Shown: positions 44,537 to 54,750 of the stretch, one piece after another | Layout of the letters: every line of letters starts with the position of its first letter | How positions within the stretch are numbered: the first letter of the stretch is position 1 | NCBI GenBank assembly: GCA_947462335.1 | Contig: OX381705.1 | Location: 43,600,175-43,664,174, forward strand | Direction: 5' to 3' | Length of the DNA: 64,000 nt | Origin: Harmothoe impar | Taxonomy: Eukaryota > Annelida > Polychaeta > Phyllodocida > Polynoidae | Position numbers and translations under genes: made by a program | Notes under the pieces: generated by a model | What the model saw: only the letters and a program-made list of their open reading frames with translations | Databases searched by the model: none | What the model was told of the DNA's origin: nothing

Positions 44537-46967
44537 GTCAGAATTTTGAAAAATGTCACTTTCTGGGGCCAAAAGGGAATAAAAATGAAAATTTAAAAAA
44601 CTCAATTCATCTTAATACAAGTTTGTTATATTGAAAGATTTATATCCTGGGTGTCTGAAAACCCTGATTGGCACAATCAATTCCTAGGATTGCAGTTTTT
44701 ATCGACCAGCAAACACAATCTAGAATAAAAGTGTCGGACCTTACAACAAAAATCACAGAGCAGTGTAAAAATGTCTGGAAAACACCACAGTAACTCCTTA
44801 TTGTGTTTTCAAGTAGTCACAGTATATATAATATTGCATACCAGGTTTGATAATCACCGTTCAAAAACTTTTCATTTTGTGGATCAGCATACTTTGTAAA
44901 ACCCTTGAAAATGCTGAAACTTTTACCAAACATCACCAACTTTACTCTACATAGCTCAAAAGTGTCTTGCTTATCATCTAGCTCACTGTGTGTTATCTTC
45001 ACTATGCATACTTTTAATTTCATGTATCATTTTACGTGTATAAAGATCATTCTTCATATTTTAATCATGTAATTGAGGTTCAAATGATAAAAGTGTCGGA
45101 CCTTACACAAGTACCATTTTTCATGAGAAGGGCTATAGTGAACATTTTGTCATCAATAACCTGGTGAAAACTCTTGTATCTGTGAAGTAACACCTATATC
45201 TAAGAAGACATGAAGTTTGTTGTTGTCTTAGTGGACATGGGGGAATAATGAAATGTGTCTAATAGGTGAGAATCATGTTTTGAGGGGAATTCTCAGACTT
45301 TGGCAAGTCAGAAATCAAAGAATTTTGATTGGACTTGTGATAATTTACATTTTTATGAAGGTATACAGTATTACCTTTTATATGAAATAACAAAGAGCAC
45401 AACTGATGCAGGCACTTTAATACTGTAGCTGCTTTAAGGTGAAAAATATAAAAGTGTCGGACCTTACATTAGAGTGTCGGACCTTACATGAATACATGAA
45501 AACAGCCCTACCCAATATCCAGAAGCTTAGTTATGCTGCTATTACTGTCCAGATTGAACAGACATGTTGTAACTATAGATATACATTCTTAGAATCACTA
45601 GGTGTTTGGTATTTTCATATTTATAGAGGATTAAAGACGTAAGGTCCGACACTTTTATCGCCATCCAAAATCACTCTGTTGGTTGTGGGCTAGTGAATGA
45701 TATGCCTATCCTCATAACTTTTTTTCCAGTTTTAGTACCGTTAGGCCCCACAAGATTCAAAGTACAATTGGTATTTGGTGGCTTTTATATGAAGGTCATT
45801 TGAGGCTCTAAATATAAAAGTGTCGGACCTTACATGAGTACCATTTCACATATATGAAGGGCTATGGTGAAAAGTTTGTAAGGAATACTTCAGTTAAAAC
45901 TCTTAAATCTGGGAAGTAAGGTATCTTTCTGATAGAATATGCTGTTTGGAAAGGGATGTGGTCATCTCAATTGACATGGATGATATATAATCCATGTCTA
46001 ATTAGGTGGAAATCACATTTTGGGAGCATTTTTCTACTTAGGGAGGTCAGAAATCTAATGATCTCCTTTAGAGGGGTGAACATTTACATTTTTCTGAAAG
46101 GCTATAGTGTTCCCTATTACATTAAATCACAAAAAACAACATTGGTGTGGGTATGTTTATACTGTGGCTGATTGAAGGCCAAAAAGTATAAAAGTGTCGG
46201 ACCTTACATAAAAGTGTCGGACCTTACATTAATCCTTGAAAACAGCCCTACCCAATGTATAGAAGCAAAGTTAGTCTGCTATTACTGTCCAGATTGAACA
46301 AACATGTACACACTATTGATATACATTGCTTAGAATTGATATATTTGTTGTATTTCTTTAATTAATAGAGGATTTAAGACGTAAGGTCCGACACTTGTAT
46401 TTTGTTCCAAAATCACTCTTTTGGGCCTGGGCTCGTGACAAATGAGCGCATTCTAACAATTTTTTCCCCAGCTTTACTACCCATAGGCCCCTCAAGATGG
46501 AATGTAAAAAGAATATTTAGTGAACTATCTTAGTGTGTCATTTGAAGCTCTAAAAATAAAAGTGTCGGGCCTTACACAAGTGCCATTTTGTGATAGAAGG
46601 GCTGTGGAGGAAAATTTGGGAGAAACATCTCAATAAAACTTCCTGATTCTGTGAGGTAACACATATACCTAATAAAATATGTTGAATAGTAAGGGTTGTG
46701 ACTGCTTCAGTTAAGGTGGGGGACTTATGAAAAAAAGAAAAATGGCCTGGAAACCCGTTTTTGGGCTATTTTTCAACTTTGAGGGGCCATAAATCAAAGG
46801 AATTTCACTTAACACATGAAATTTTACATTTTTCTGAAAGCCTAGAGTGTCCCCTCTAACATGAAATCAAGAAGAACCAGTTTGGTGCAGGCATTTTTAT
46901 TCTATAGCCGATGGAAGGTGAAAAACACTAGAAAACACCCAAAAGTGGCATTTTTCAAAATTCTGAC
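44537..46967. mobile_element. 2.4-kb inverted-repeat element of ~735-bp tandem units
   Basis: GTCAGAATTTTGAAAAATGT (44537) and the complement ending 46967 form 26-bp ends with one mismatch, and both abut (TA)n. Inside, units begin at about 45093, 45820 and 46562 (periods 727 and 742). Each opens with GTGTCGGACCTTAC; the first two also have a doubled copy about 360-380 bp on and an inverted copy about 550 bp on. Frames of 60-75 codons lack conservation between units. Confidence 0.75.
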
Positions 46968-46970
46968 CCA

Positions 46971-46975
<5 letters not shown>

Positions 46976-47050
<75 letters not shown>
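46976..47050. repeat. (TA)n microsatellite
   Basis: Near-pure TA dinucleotides with one ACATAC interruption. Target of the adjoining Ngaro-like element. Confidence 0.95.
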
Positions 47051-47054
<4 letters not shown>

Positions 47055-47122
47055 ATCCATCCAATATATGTTATACAGGATTGGCTGGGGTATTGACGGA
47101 AGAACTCGCCAGGTGGCACCAC
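47051..47122 (+). repeat. A1 of split direct repeat (element 1)
   Basis: Matches 49489-49560 with one difference. Identity ends exactly where the internal deletion begins, so the original A1 was probably longer. Confidence 0.85.
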
Positions 47123-47123
47123 C

Positions 47124-48447
47124 GAAGGCCGCTCTATAAACTCTTTCATGCAGGAGACCTTTCATCACTTTAGCTACTCCAGCATTGACGATGTAGTTAA
47201 GGTTCTAGAGCCCGGTATGTACATGTCGGTCTCGGATGTCTCTAGCGCGTATCGCTCAATAATGATAAGGCCTAGTGATCGTGAGTACCAGGGCCTTGAA
47301 TGGGAAGTGCACGGCAAGCCTACTTTCTTGGTGGACAACTTCCTGTCCTTTGGTACCAGAATGGCCGCTTTCCTGTTCAATCGGATTACGGACAGCATCA
47401 CACGCTACATGCGCTCGCATGGATACACATGCTTCAACTACTTAGATGACCTATTAGTCCTCGGCCGGTCGTTCTCTGAATGCCAGGCCGGTCAGCTATT
47501 CCTCCACAGCACCCTGAGGTCACTAGGTTTCTACATCGCCTATAAGAAAGTGTTGTCACCCTCTCAGATCCAGGTGTATCTAGGCGTAGAGATAGACTCT
47601 TTAACTATGGAACTACGCCTGCCTAGGGACAAGCTAGCCAAACTTCACACCGAGCTGCTCTTCTTTGCTGGTCGCCGTAGGGCGACAAGGAAGCAGCTTC
47701 GTCGCCTGTGTGGGGTTTTAGCCCACTGCTCAACCCTGGTCAGGGGGGGGCAGAACTTTCTCCCACAGAATTATAGCTATGTTGTCAGCATTCACAGGGG
47801 GTAAAAGGTACATCACCCTATCCACAGCCTTCTTCGAAGATCTAGACTGGTGGCAGCGGTTCGCCTCATGGTTTAACGGTAGTGCGAATATCATTGCAGC
47901 GACCCCCCAGGCGTGCGCGGACCTCTACATGGACGCGTCGGGTGTGGGGTACGGTGTACACTACGGTACAGATTGGCTGTGCGCGGGGTGGTACTGTGAC
48001 CTATCCATGAACATCGATTATCATAATCATTGCCTCCCCTGTCCTGATGTATTTGTGCCTGATAACATTAATGTCCAGGAGCTGTTTCCCATCCTAATGG
48101 CCATACAGAGATGGGGTCCCTCCTGGAGAGATAGGAAGGTCATCTGCTTTTCTGACAATACCCATGTGGTCAGTGCGCTTAATAAAGGAAAAAGCGCTAA
48201 TAAGCACGCTATGACCTTCCTAAGACAACTTTTTTGGCTTTCTGTACTCTACAATTGTCAGCTGACGGCAGTTCACATTGCTGGCAAACTCAACGTCGTC
48301 GCTGATGCTCTATCTCGAGTGCTGTTACCCCCACATAACCTACCACTTTTCATCTGTTGCAGCGGGGAACAGACTCGGGGTAGAGCTCGACGCCCGGGCG
48401 GCAGAGATCAGAGCGCACGCGTGGAGTGTCGCGACATGGAAGACTAA
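47124..48447 (+). pseudogene. Ngaro-like RT-RNase H, 5'-deleted and frameshifted
   Basis: Starts inside RT (GRSINSFMQETFHHF corresponds to EGISINNHMSSTF in element 2). Palm motifs: SVSDVSSAYRS, NFLSFG and catalytic YLDD (47439-47450), then AYKKVLSPSQIQVYLGVEID and the FFAGRRRATRKQLRRLCG connection. A G8 run (47743-47750) puts the frame out by one. The next frame resumes at MLSAFTGGKRYITL and holds RNase H: LYMDASGVGYG, NINVQELFP, CFSDNTHVV and ADALSRVL. It ends at 48447, overlapping the recombinase frame. It would copy the element RNA and degrade the template. The deleted fingers region makes this copy non-autonomous. Confidence 0.85.
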
Positions 48448-49351
48448 GTGTAGTCAGTGGAAAAGATACATTAATTTCTGCGCGAAGACCGACTCACCTG
48501 TTCTCCCCACTACCCAGCGCGTTATGTGTCGGTACATTGTGTACTTGTCAGCTGACGTGAAATACGCCACTATTGATAACTATGTGAGTGCGGTCCTGAG
48601 TCTCAATTCGCACTATGGTTATGATGTTTCATCAATTCGTGGAAACTTTATATTCCGGAGTACCATGTCGGGGCTGAGGAGGATCCTTGGCGATCCAACC
48701 CCTATTCGGGTAACCCTTTCGGTGTCCCAATTGTTAGCCATGTTTGGCTTTGTAAATATTCATGATATCAATGACAGAGCCATGTGGGCCTGTGTAGCTG
48801 TGAGCTTCAGGACCCTACTTAGGAAAAGCAACCTTGTGCAAGGCTCTACGGCAAACCCAGGCACACATTGCCTCCGTCGCAGCGCTGTCAAGTTCACCCC
48901 TTGGGGGATGTTGGTCACAGTATCCAGCTCCAAGACCATCCAATACGGTCAGCGTGTTCATCAAATCCCGGTGGCTGCGGTCGATGGGTCACCGCTGTGT
49001 GCTGTGAGCCTCCTGAAGACCCACTTTCTGGACCTGCCTTCTTCGAACCCTGACTCACCTGCCTTCTTGGTCAGGCTTAGGGGCTCTGTAACACCTCTAC
49101 AGTACCCGAGGCTCCTGACCTTCCTAAAGAAACTCTTACGACTCATCGGAGTGGACACGGAGCGAGCAGGTGTCCACTCGCTCAGGAGATCCGGGGCAGC
49201 GTTCATGCACCTGTGCGGTGTCCCACTGGAGGATATCCGGTTCACCGGGGACTGGGCGAGTCTCTCTGCCCTCATATATTTGACCAAGCCCCTGAGGACC
49301 CGGATTCTTACGGACTGTGCCATTGCTAAAGCAATTTCCTCCAGCTTCTAG
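48278..49351 (+). CDS. Ngaro-like tyrosine recombinase (intact)
   Basis: The frame overlaps the RNase H frame by 170 bp. There is no clear ATG; the protein probably begins near ELDARAAEIRAHAWS (~48385). An N-terminal SAM-like core-binding region (SQWKRYINFC, YIVYLSADV, TIDNYVSAVLSLN) is followed by the catalytic domain: first arginine in VSFRTLLRKSN, the HSLRR box (H at 49175), GDWASLSAL and the nucleophile Y in LIYL (49277-49279). It would recombine the circular cDNA into the genome. It is the only complete pol-type gene in the window. Full catalytic set present, no stop. The second ATG-initiated possibilities cannot be ranked. Confidence 0.8.
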   Translation: MLANSTSSLMLYLECCYPHITYHFSSVAAGNRLGVELDARAAEIRAHAWSVATWKTKCSQWKRYINFCAKTDSPVLPTTQRVMCRYIVYLSADVKYATIDNYVSAVLSLNSHYGYDVSSIRGNFIFRSTMSGLRRILGDPTPIRVTLSVSQLLAMFGFVNIHDINDRAMWACVAVSFRTLLRKSNLVQGSTANPGTHCLRRSAVKFTPWGMLVTVSSSKTIQYGQRVHQIPVAAVDGSPLCAVSLLKTHFLDLPSSNPDSPAFLVRLRGSVTPLQYPRLLTFLKKLLRLIGVDTERAGVHSLRRSGAAFMHLCGVPLEDIRFTGDWASLSALIYLTKPLRTRILTDCAIAKAISSSF

Positions 49352-49407
49352 GCTTCCTCTAATGGTTATTATAAAAATAGACTTGGATAGACTTTGACTC
49401 GGTGGTT

Positions 49408-49786
49408 GCCGGTCTATATTTACGACCATCTCAGGCCCAACCGCAGTTATCCCCGTTTGTCCCTTCTATGCTCATCTCCTCCTAGTCAATGGATCCATCT
49501 AATATATGTTATACAGGATTGGCTGGGGTATTGACGGAAGAACTCGCCAGGTGGCACCACTCTCACCATCTACCTGGGCCACCTGGCCGCTCACCCCAGC
49601 CAGTGCCTCATGTCCACCCACCTGGGTGCCAGGACAGACTCAGTTTTTTTTGTTTTTTTTTCTAATATATACATTTACACTTTACGTTATTACTTGTTAA
49701 TAAATAGGCCGGTCTATATTTACGACCATCTCAGGCCCAACCGCAGTTATCCCCGTTTGTCCCTTCTATGCTCATCTCCTCCTGGT

Positions 49787-49790
<4 letters not shown>
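49408..49790 (+). repeat. B1-A2-B2 terminal block (element 1)
   Basis: B1 49408-49490, A2 49489-49560, spacer 49561-49707, B2 49708-49790. B1 and A2 overlap by AT, mirroring the circular junction. Confidence 0.85.

Positions 49791-49844
<54 letters not shown>
49791..49844. repeat. (AT)n microsatellite
   Basis: Pure AT dinucleotides, right flank of the Ngaro-like element 1. Confidence 0.95.
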
Positions 49845-49847
<3 letters not shown>

Positions 49848-50155
49848 CCTATGGGTAAATGAGATAGAGATGACAAATTCATCTTCAAATCTTCATCTTC
49901 AGATGAGTGGATACACTTTTGCCCAAGGTCCTGCCTAGAACAACAAGAGGCACATTATTTATTACATTTGAAACAACAAAAAGCAAAACTGTACCGATCC
50001 AGGTAGATTGAACAGAAGGGACTTAAGACAACTTTCCCCACCTGGTGGTCGGTGCATGAACTATGAAGTATGAGGCACAGTATGTGTGTACAATATACAC
50101 TGATATTCCCGTGTCAGTAATATCTAGTTCATATTGTCCTATGGGTAAATGAGAT
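49841..50155 (+). repeat. 25-bp direct repeat around a ~265-bp segment
   Basis: ATATTGTCCTATGGGTAAAT (first 20 of 25 identical bases) at 49841 and 50131. The segment between could be an insertion with target duplication, but it has no A-tail or inverted ends. Confidence 0.6.
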
Positions 50156-51186
50156 GTTGAGTGTTGAAGCGTCTGCGTACGCTCGTATTGACATGATTGT
50201 TTTAATGTATAAATGTAGTGTAGTCAGAAGTTGCGTAAATTGTGATTAATGTTATGTGGCTGTGATGGGCAATCCCAAACCCATATATATTTTTCGTATT
50301 TAAAACCAAAAACCGAATACAGGTTTATTGGTAAGGGTTTTGAGCAACCAATGCTGGATACCTGGGCATTGTCTCATACCGTAATATAATGTTGGAGTAC
50401 ATTGTATAAGGGTCAGATGTCAAATTTGATATGAATACTAGATAATAGACTATACAGCTGAACTGTTTTTGAATTTTGAAATGAATGGACTGAAACCCTG
50501 CTAAGCGCAGATTGCCACTACGGATACTCGCTTCATTACCTAACTGTCTTTGTCCTGTTTTTTCTGTGTAGGGACTAATGAAGAGTTCCTATCTGTTTTC
50601 TCGCTATTGTCTAATGCTATGTTTTTTGCCATAAAGATGTGATATAGATATATGATTGTATGTAAACACATGACGGACATTTGAAAGGCGCAACTTGTTG
50701 TGAAATTTTCTGTCAATAAACTTAATCAAACTAAAAAAAAACACAAAAAACCTCATAAATGCACAACACATCCGGTGGCAACAACGGGTCAACCTGACGT
50801 GTAGCACTACAAAGCAGTCTCTTTGCACCATAACTGGTTGATTTTATCAAGAAATTATCAATGTCCACATGATCAATGCCCATGTAATCATGCAACACCC
50901 AAAGGCTTGAAATCTAGTTCTTTATCGACACAAAACATAACCATTTCATCAAGTGAACAATGTATAAACACACTATTGTAACAGTAGCTGGGAGAACAGG
51001 AAATGAATATTCGTCACAAAAAGCATAGTATCTGTTCCATCTTGTATTGTATGCTTTTTTTAGTGTTACCGGCCCAACACTCCTCACGGACCTCCATCCA
51101 ATCGTCCACCAAGGCCACCAGCTCTACAACAACAATCAACAAAACCGGGTATAGAATTCTTGCATACCTCAACACAATCAGGAATG
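50156..51186. other. Possible LINE 3' UTR remnant, otherwise no feature
   Basis: Ends near 50740 in GTCAATAAACTTAATCAAACTAAAAAAAAAC, resembling the tail of the LINE at 21220-21256. No RT frame precedes it. 50750-51186 is unassigned. Confidence 0.35.
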
Positions 51187-51928
51187 TTAAGGTGGGTGTT
51201 CACCCTGATTCCGAGGAAAATACATTTATGCATTATTTGCCCAAAATATGTTGGAACTATGTCTAGGACACATCAAATTGACCGTATTTAATGTGTCTTT
51301 CAGATTAGCTCCATTTTATAAAGTTTTGATAGCTATGGAATGTGAATGGAACAAAAATGTTCTTTTTAGCTTCTTTTCAGGTCAATTGCATTATGGGGTA
51401 GAAATGCTAGATAATTGCTAGGTCTCCTAATTCTATACTAATCTAGGTGTGGTTTCCTGGAACCGTTTTTTTTCTTTTAATAAAATACCAATTATTAAGG
51501 TGTACAGAGCTGTTTAAAGTTGCATAGTTACCAAAAAATGGTGATTTTCAGTGTTTTTTTTGGTGAAAATCACCACTTTTTGGTAACTAGGTAATTTTGA
51601 ACAGCTCTGTAGACATTAATAATTGGAATTTTACTAAAAGAAGAAAAACGGCCCCAGGAAATGACACCTAGATCACTATTCAGTCATTAAAGATGAAAGT
51701 TATATTCATGTTCTAACCCATAACGGAATTTAAGTGAAAAGAAGCTAAAAAAGAATGTTTTTGTTCCATTCACATTCCACAACCATCAAACCCCTGTAAA
51801 ATGGAACTAATTTGAAAGAGATGATAGCTATGATAAAATTGATGTAACCTACACATAGTTCCAAGATGTCTATGTCAAATAATGCATGACTATGTTTGCA
51901 TCTGAATTAGGGTGAACACCTACCTTAA
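51187..51928. mobile_element. 742-bp foldback MITE, TTAA-bounded
   Basis: TTAAGGTGGGTGTTCACCCT (51187) and AGGGTGAACACCTACCTTAA (to 51928). The pairing continues for most of both ~370-bp arms (for example GAAAAGAAGCTAAAAAAGAA against its mirror at ~51360) around a centre near 51550, where TACCAAAAAATGGTGATTTTC meets its complement. No coding capacity. Confidence 0.85.
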
Positions 51929-51967
51929 GTCTCGACAAACAATCTGGAATCAAATTGTCCACCCCTG

Positions 51968-51972
<5 letters not shown>

Positions 51973-52057
<85 letters not shown>
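51973..52057. repeat. (TA)n microsatellite
   Basis: About 85 bases of pure TA, followed by T-rich TTATTT repeats to ~52105. Confidence 0.95.
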
Positions 52058-52059
<2 letters not shown>

Positions 52060-52105
52060 TTTTTTTATTTATTTATTTATTTTTTATCTTTATTTTTTTA
52101 ATTTT

Positions 52106-52539
52106 ACGTGCGATATCTGAGAAACGAGATTGGGACCCCCTATTTATTTTCTGAAAGTATATAGGGGCCTATACTCTTTGGAACATTTAATATGGTGAAA
52201 TCGCGGTTTATATTTTTAGCCTATACCCGCCTATATATGTATGGGTACATTTGGTATATGGAGCTTGCTAACAAAGCACTCATTATAGTTTAATATACGA
52301 TGTTCCATGCACATCCGGTTTTTCATGACTCCCTTATACTGCCCATTAACTGACCATCGTCACTGACGGCCAACCACCGTGACTGAGGGTGGGGTCCCAC
52401 CCAACAAACAACGCCTAATAACCAACATGCCAAAGCTTTTATTTCCTAACTCTATTATTTGCTCCTCCCCCACGCTCAATACCTGATAATTAAGTCCATT
52501 GCTCTCTGGGGGCGTGTGACCTTGAAGTAGACACACATG
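52106..52539. other. No feature recognised
   Basis: Short repeated ACGGCCAACCACCGTGACTG-like words near 52365. Nothing coding. Confidence 0.35.
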
Positions 52540-53007
52540 TAGGGTGTTTCACAAGGGAGGTACACAAATGAGTTCGGGTCTTGTTATTGTGTATTGCCAA
52601 CTTTTCATTAACTTGTTATTTAAGTCCAATACCGGGCCGACATGAACCCTCAAATATAAACTGCTTATACATGAGCCGTGTTGTCACAAACGATGAAGTA
52701 AAAGAAATAACAGACAAATTTACCTAATATAGCCAACATGATACCCAGCATAGCACCAAGCACGTGAACGCCCTGGAGTAGGGAGCGGTTCGCCACCAGA
52801 GCTATTTTCAACCACACTAATGTCTCCTCTCTTCTTTCTTATAGATTATTATATTAATATATCTTATATACTACCAGTACCGTAATATAATGGTAATGGA
52901 CTACCAGGTACCCTATCTAAGAGTTGTCATAGTTACAGCTAGCCTATATGGAGTAGTTATCTATATACTTACGGGCCCGAGTGCCTAACCTAGTATTATT
53001 GTATTAT

Positions 53008-53227
53008 GGTTGGATACGAGTTCCTTGTCTCCGCTATTGGTCAGGTCATTCGCGCGCGCCAAACCTCTGTTACCCGGTAAGGAGCGCCCCCTATGTTATG
53101 TATCTAGGCTGAGTGTGTACGTTGGTTACCACCTTTGTTTACGCCAGAGCGCCGCCCAGAGAGGTGGGACAGCTCGTTGCTCGCTTGCTTTGTGTCATAT
53201 TTACCGTGGTTAGTTAATTAATTTTTT
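53008..53227 (+). repeat. A1 of split direct repeat (element 2)
   Basis: 220 bp, near-identical to 57987-58206. Begins GGTTGG, ends in T-rich sequence 17 bp before the gag ATG. Presumably the promoter region. Confidence 0.9.
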
Positions 53228-53243
53228 GATTTAAACCACAGCC

Positions 53244-54750
53244 ATGCAGCCCTGCAGGAGCTGCGCCTTTGTTTATGACCATCGTAAGTCGGCGTGTCCC
53301 CAATGTGCTAAACCCACACACTCTAAAGGTGGGTTGGACGAGGAGGAAGACGAAGCCTTTGAATTACGCAAGGCAGAGGAGCCGGGATCCCCAGCAATGG
53401 ATAGGGATCAGAATGTTTCTCTGCAGCTTAAACTGGCGGAGGAGAAGCAAGCCATACTGAAGCGCAAGCTAGAGATGAAGGCGCTGGAGGAGCGTCTGGC
53501 GGCGATCTAACTTGCAGAACTCAAAACTAGAGGAGGAGTTGGCTTCGGGCCAAAATGGCGGACCGGGAAAGAAGCCAGACCCGCAGAAGCCAGTGGTGCC
53601 GCCTCCAGGGTTTAAGCCTAAGCCCCTGGGGACCGGATCGACGCTGGAGGGTGAACATGGCTTCCAACGTCAACTGTATTACGCAGACGGATCGTTGGCT
53701 TCGGCTTCAGGAGGCAGCACGACAGCGGCGACAACTCTTCAAGCTGGACTGGAGTCTGTTGGTTTAGGCTTACAGGCTCTGGGTTTAGCGACTTCAGATG
53801 TCAACAGCGCTGGACTTCCCATGCAAGGTGAGGGTGGTGGCATGTCTGGCTTCCATTGGACGAGTGAATCGGCCCGCAGAAAGCGATCACGTCATTGGAT
53901 CCGTCCAGATTTTCATCTACCTTTAGATAAAAGCTATGAGGAGATGTCCTACCGGGAATTAGTATACGGTATGGTGTGTGTCACTGAGTGTATCATAAAA
54001 GCAAATGACGCACGGTTCGATGTCCAGGGTTATTTGGAACATTTTAAATATATAACCCTAAAGGAGATTAGACCCACCTACATGCCCAAGGCAGTGGCAA
54101 GGTATGAACATGACGTTACATCCAAGGTGGCTTCAGGAGAGATCAAGTTCACGGCGGCAGAGCACACGGCAAACGCCACTTACTTTGGTATCGAAAGCAC
54201 CAAGGCTTATGTGGAAGCCATGCGACTCCTTCAGGGTCCGTCTCAGTCAACGAAGCCAGGTGGCTCCAACAAGCCTTCAACGCCGAGAATATGGTGCCCT
54301 GATGATGTCTGCGCTAGTTGGAACTTTACTTCGTGTCAGTATAACCCCTGCCATAAACAACATGTGTGCTGCGTGTGTAGAGGCTCACACAGAGCAAAAG
54401 GTGGTTGCAGTTACAATAGTGGCAGTCAGCATGGTCAGCAGCATCAAAACAGGAGCCTACAGTCTTCATTCTACCCACAGAACCAAGGCACCAACCAAGG
54501 TTACACCTCTTCAAACCCCCATCAGCAGCAGGGGGGGGTACAGGTAGACGCCGACGAAGGGCGCACCTATGATGTGAACAATTATGGTCTGATCCGCGAG
54601 GACAGAGTCATATGTATGGACAGTGTCAGCGATTTACTGGTCGCTTATATAGATTACAAGCCTTTGTGGGATATCAATTGTGTACATAATGTTTCTAATG
54701 TTCAATCGCAGTTTAAGCCTTGTGGTTGGAAAAATATGTTGTCGGGGGGG
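53244..54750 (+). pseudogene. Ngaro-like Gag with N-terminal CxxC pairs and C-terminal zinc finger
   Basis: ATG 53244 (context GCCATGC). The first 22 residues hold two CxxC pairs (CRSC, CPQC), a zinc-ribbon-like head. Then an acidic stretch and a coiled coil (LKLAEEKQAILKRKLEMKAL). A TAA at 53508-53510 is caused by a one-base indel: the neighbouring frame continues the coiled coil at once (NSKLEEELASG). A proline-rich segment, a helical central domain (54000-54230) and a cysteine/histidine cluster follow: CASWNFTSCQYNPCHKQHVC and CCVCRGSH, a zinc finger of the kind used for RNA packaging. Reading merges with RT at a G7 run (54744-54750) by a -1 step. This could be a programmed shift or an indel. 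Confidence 0.8.

Larger units (their letters stand above)
47051..49790 (+). mobile_element. Ngaro-like tyrosine-recombinase retrotransposon 1, internally deleted
   Basis: Split direct repeats A1 (47051-47122) ... B1 (49408-49490) - A2 (49489-49560) - B2 (49708-49790). A1/A2 are 71/72 identical, B1/B2 82/83. This arrangement defines the Ngaro type. RT, RNase H and recombinase are present, but gag and the start of RT are missing. A1 jumps at 47122/47123 directly into the middle of RT. Both ends abut (AT)n. The divergence from element 2 (53008-58330) is large, so they are different families. Confidence 0.85.

Noticed and set aside
46955..47168. Frames of repeated tyrosine-isoleucine
   Set aside because: Translation of the (TA)n microsatellite.
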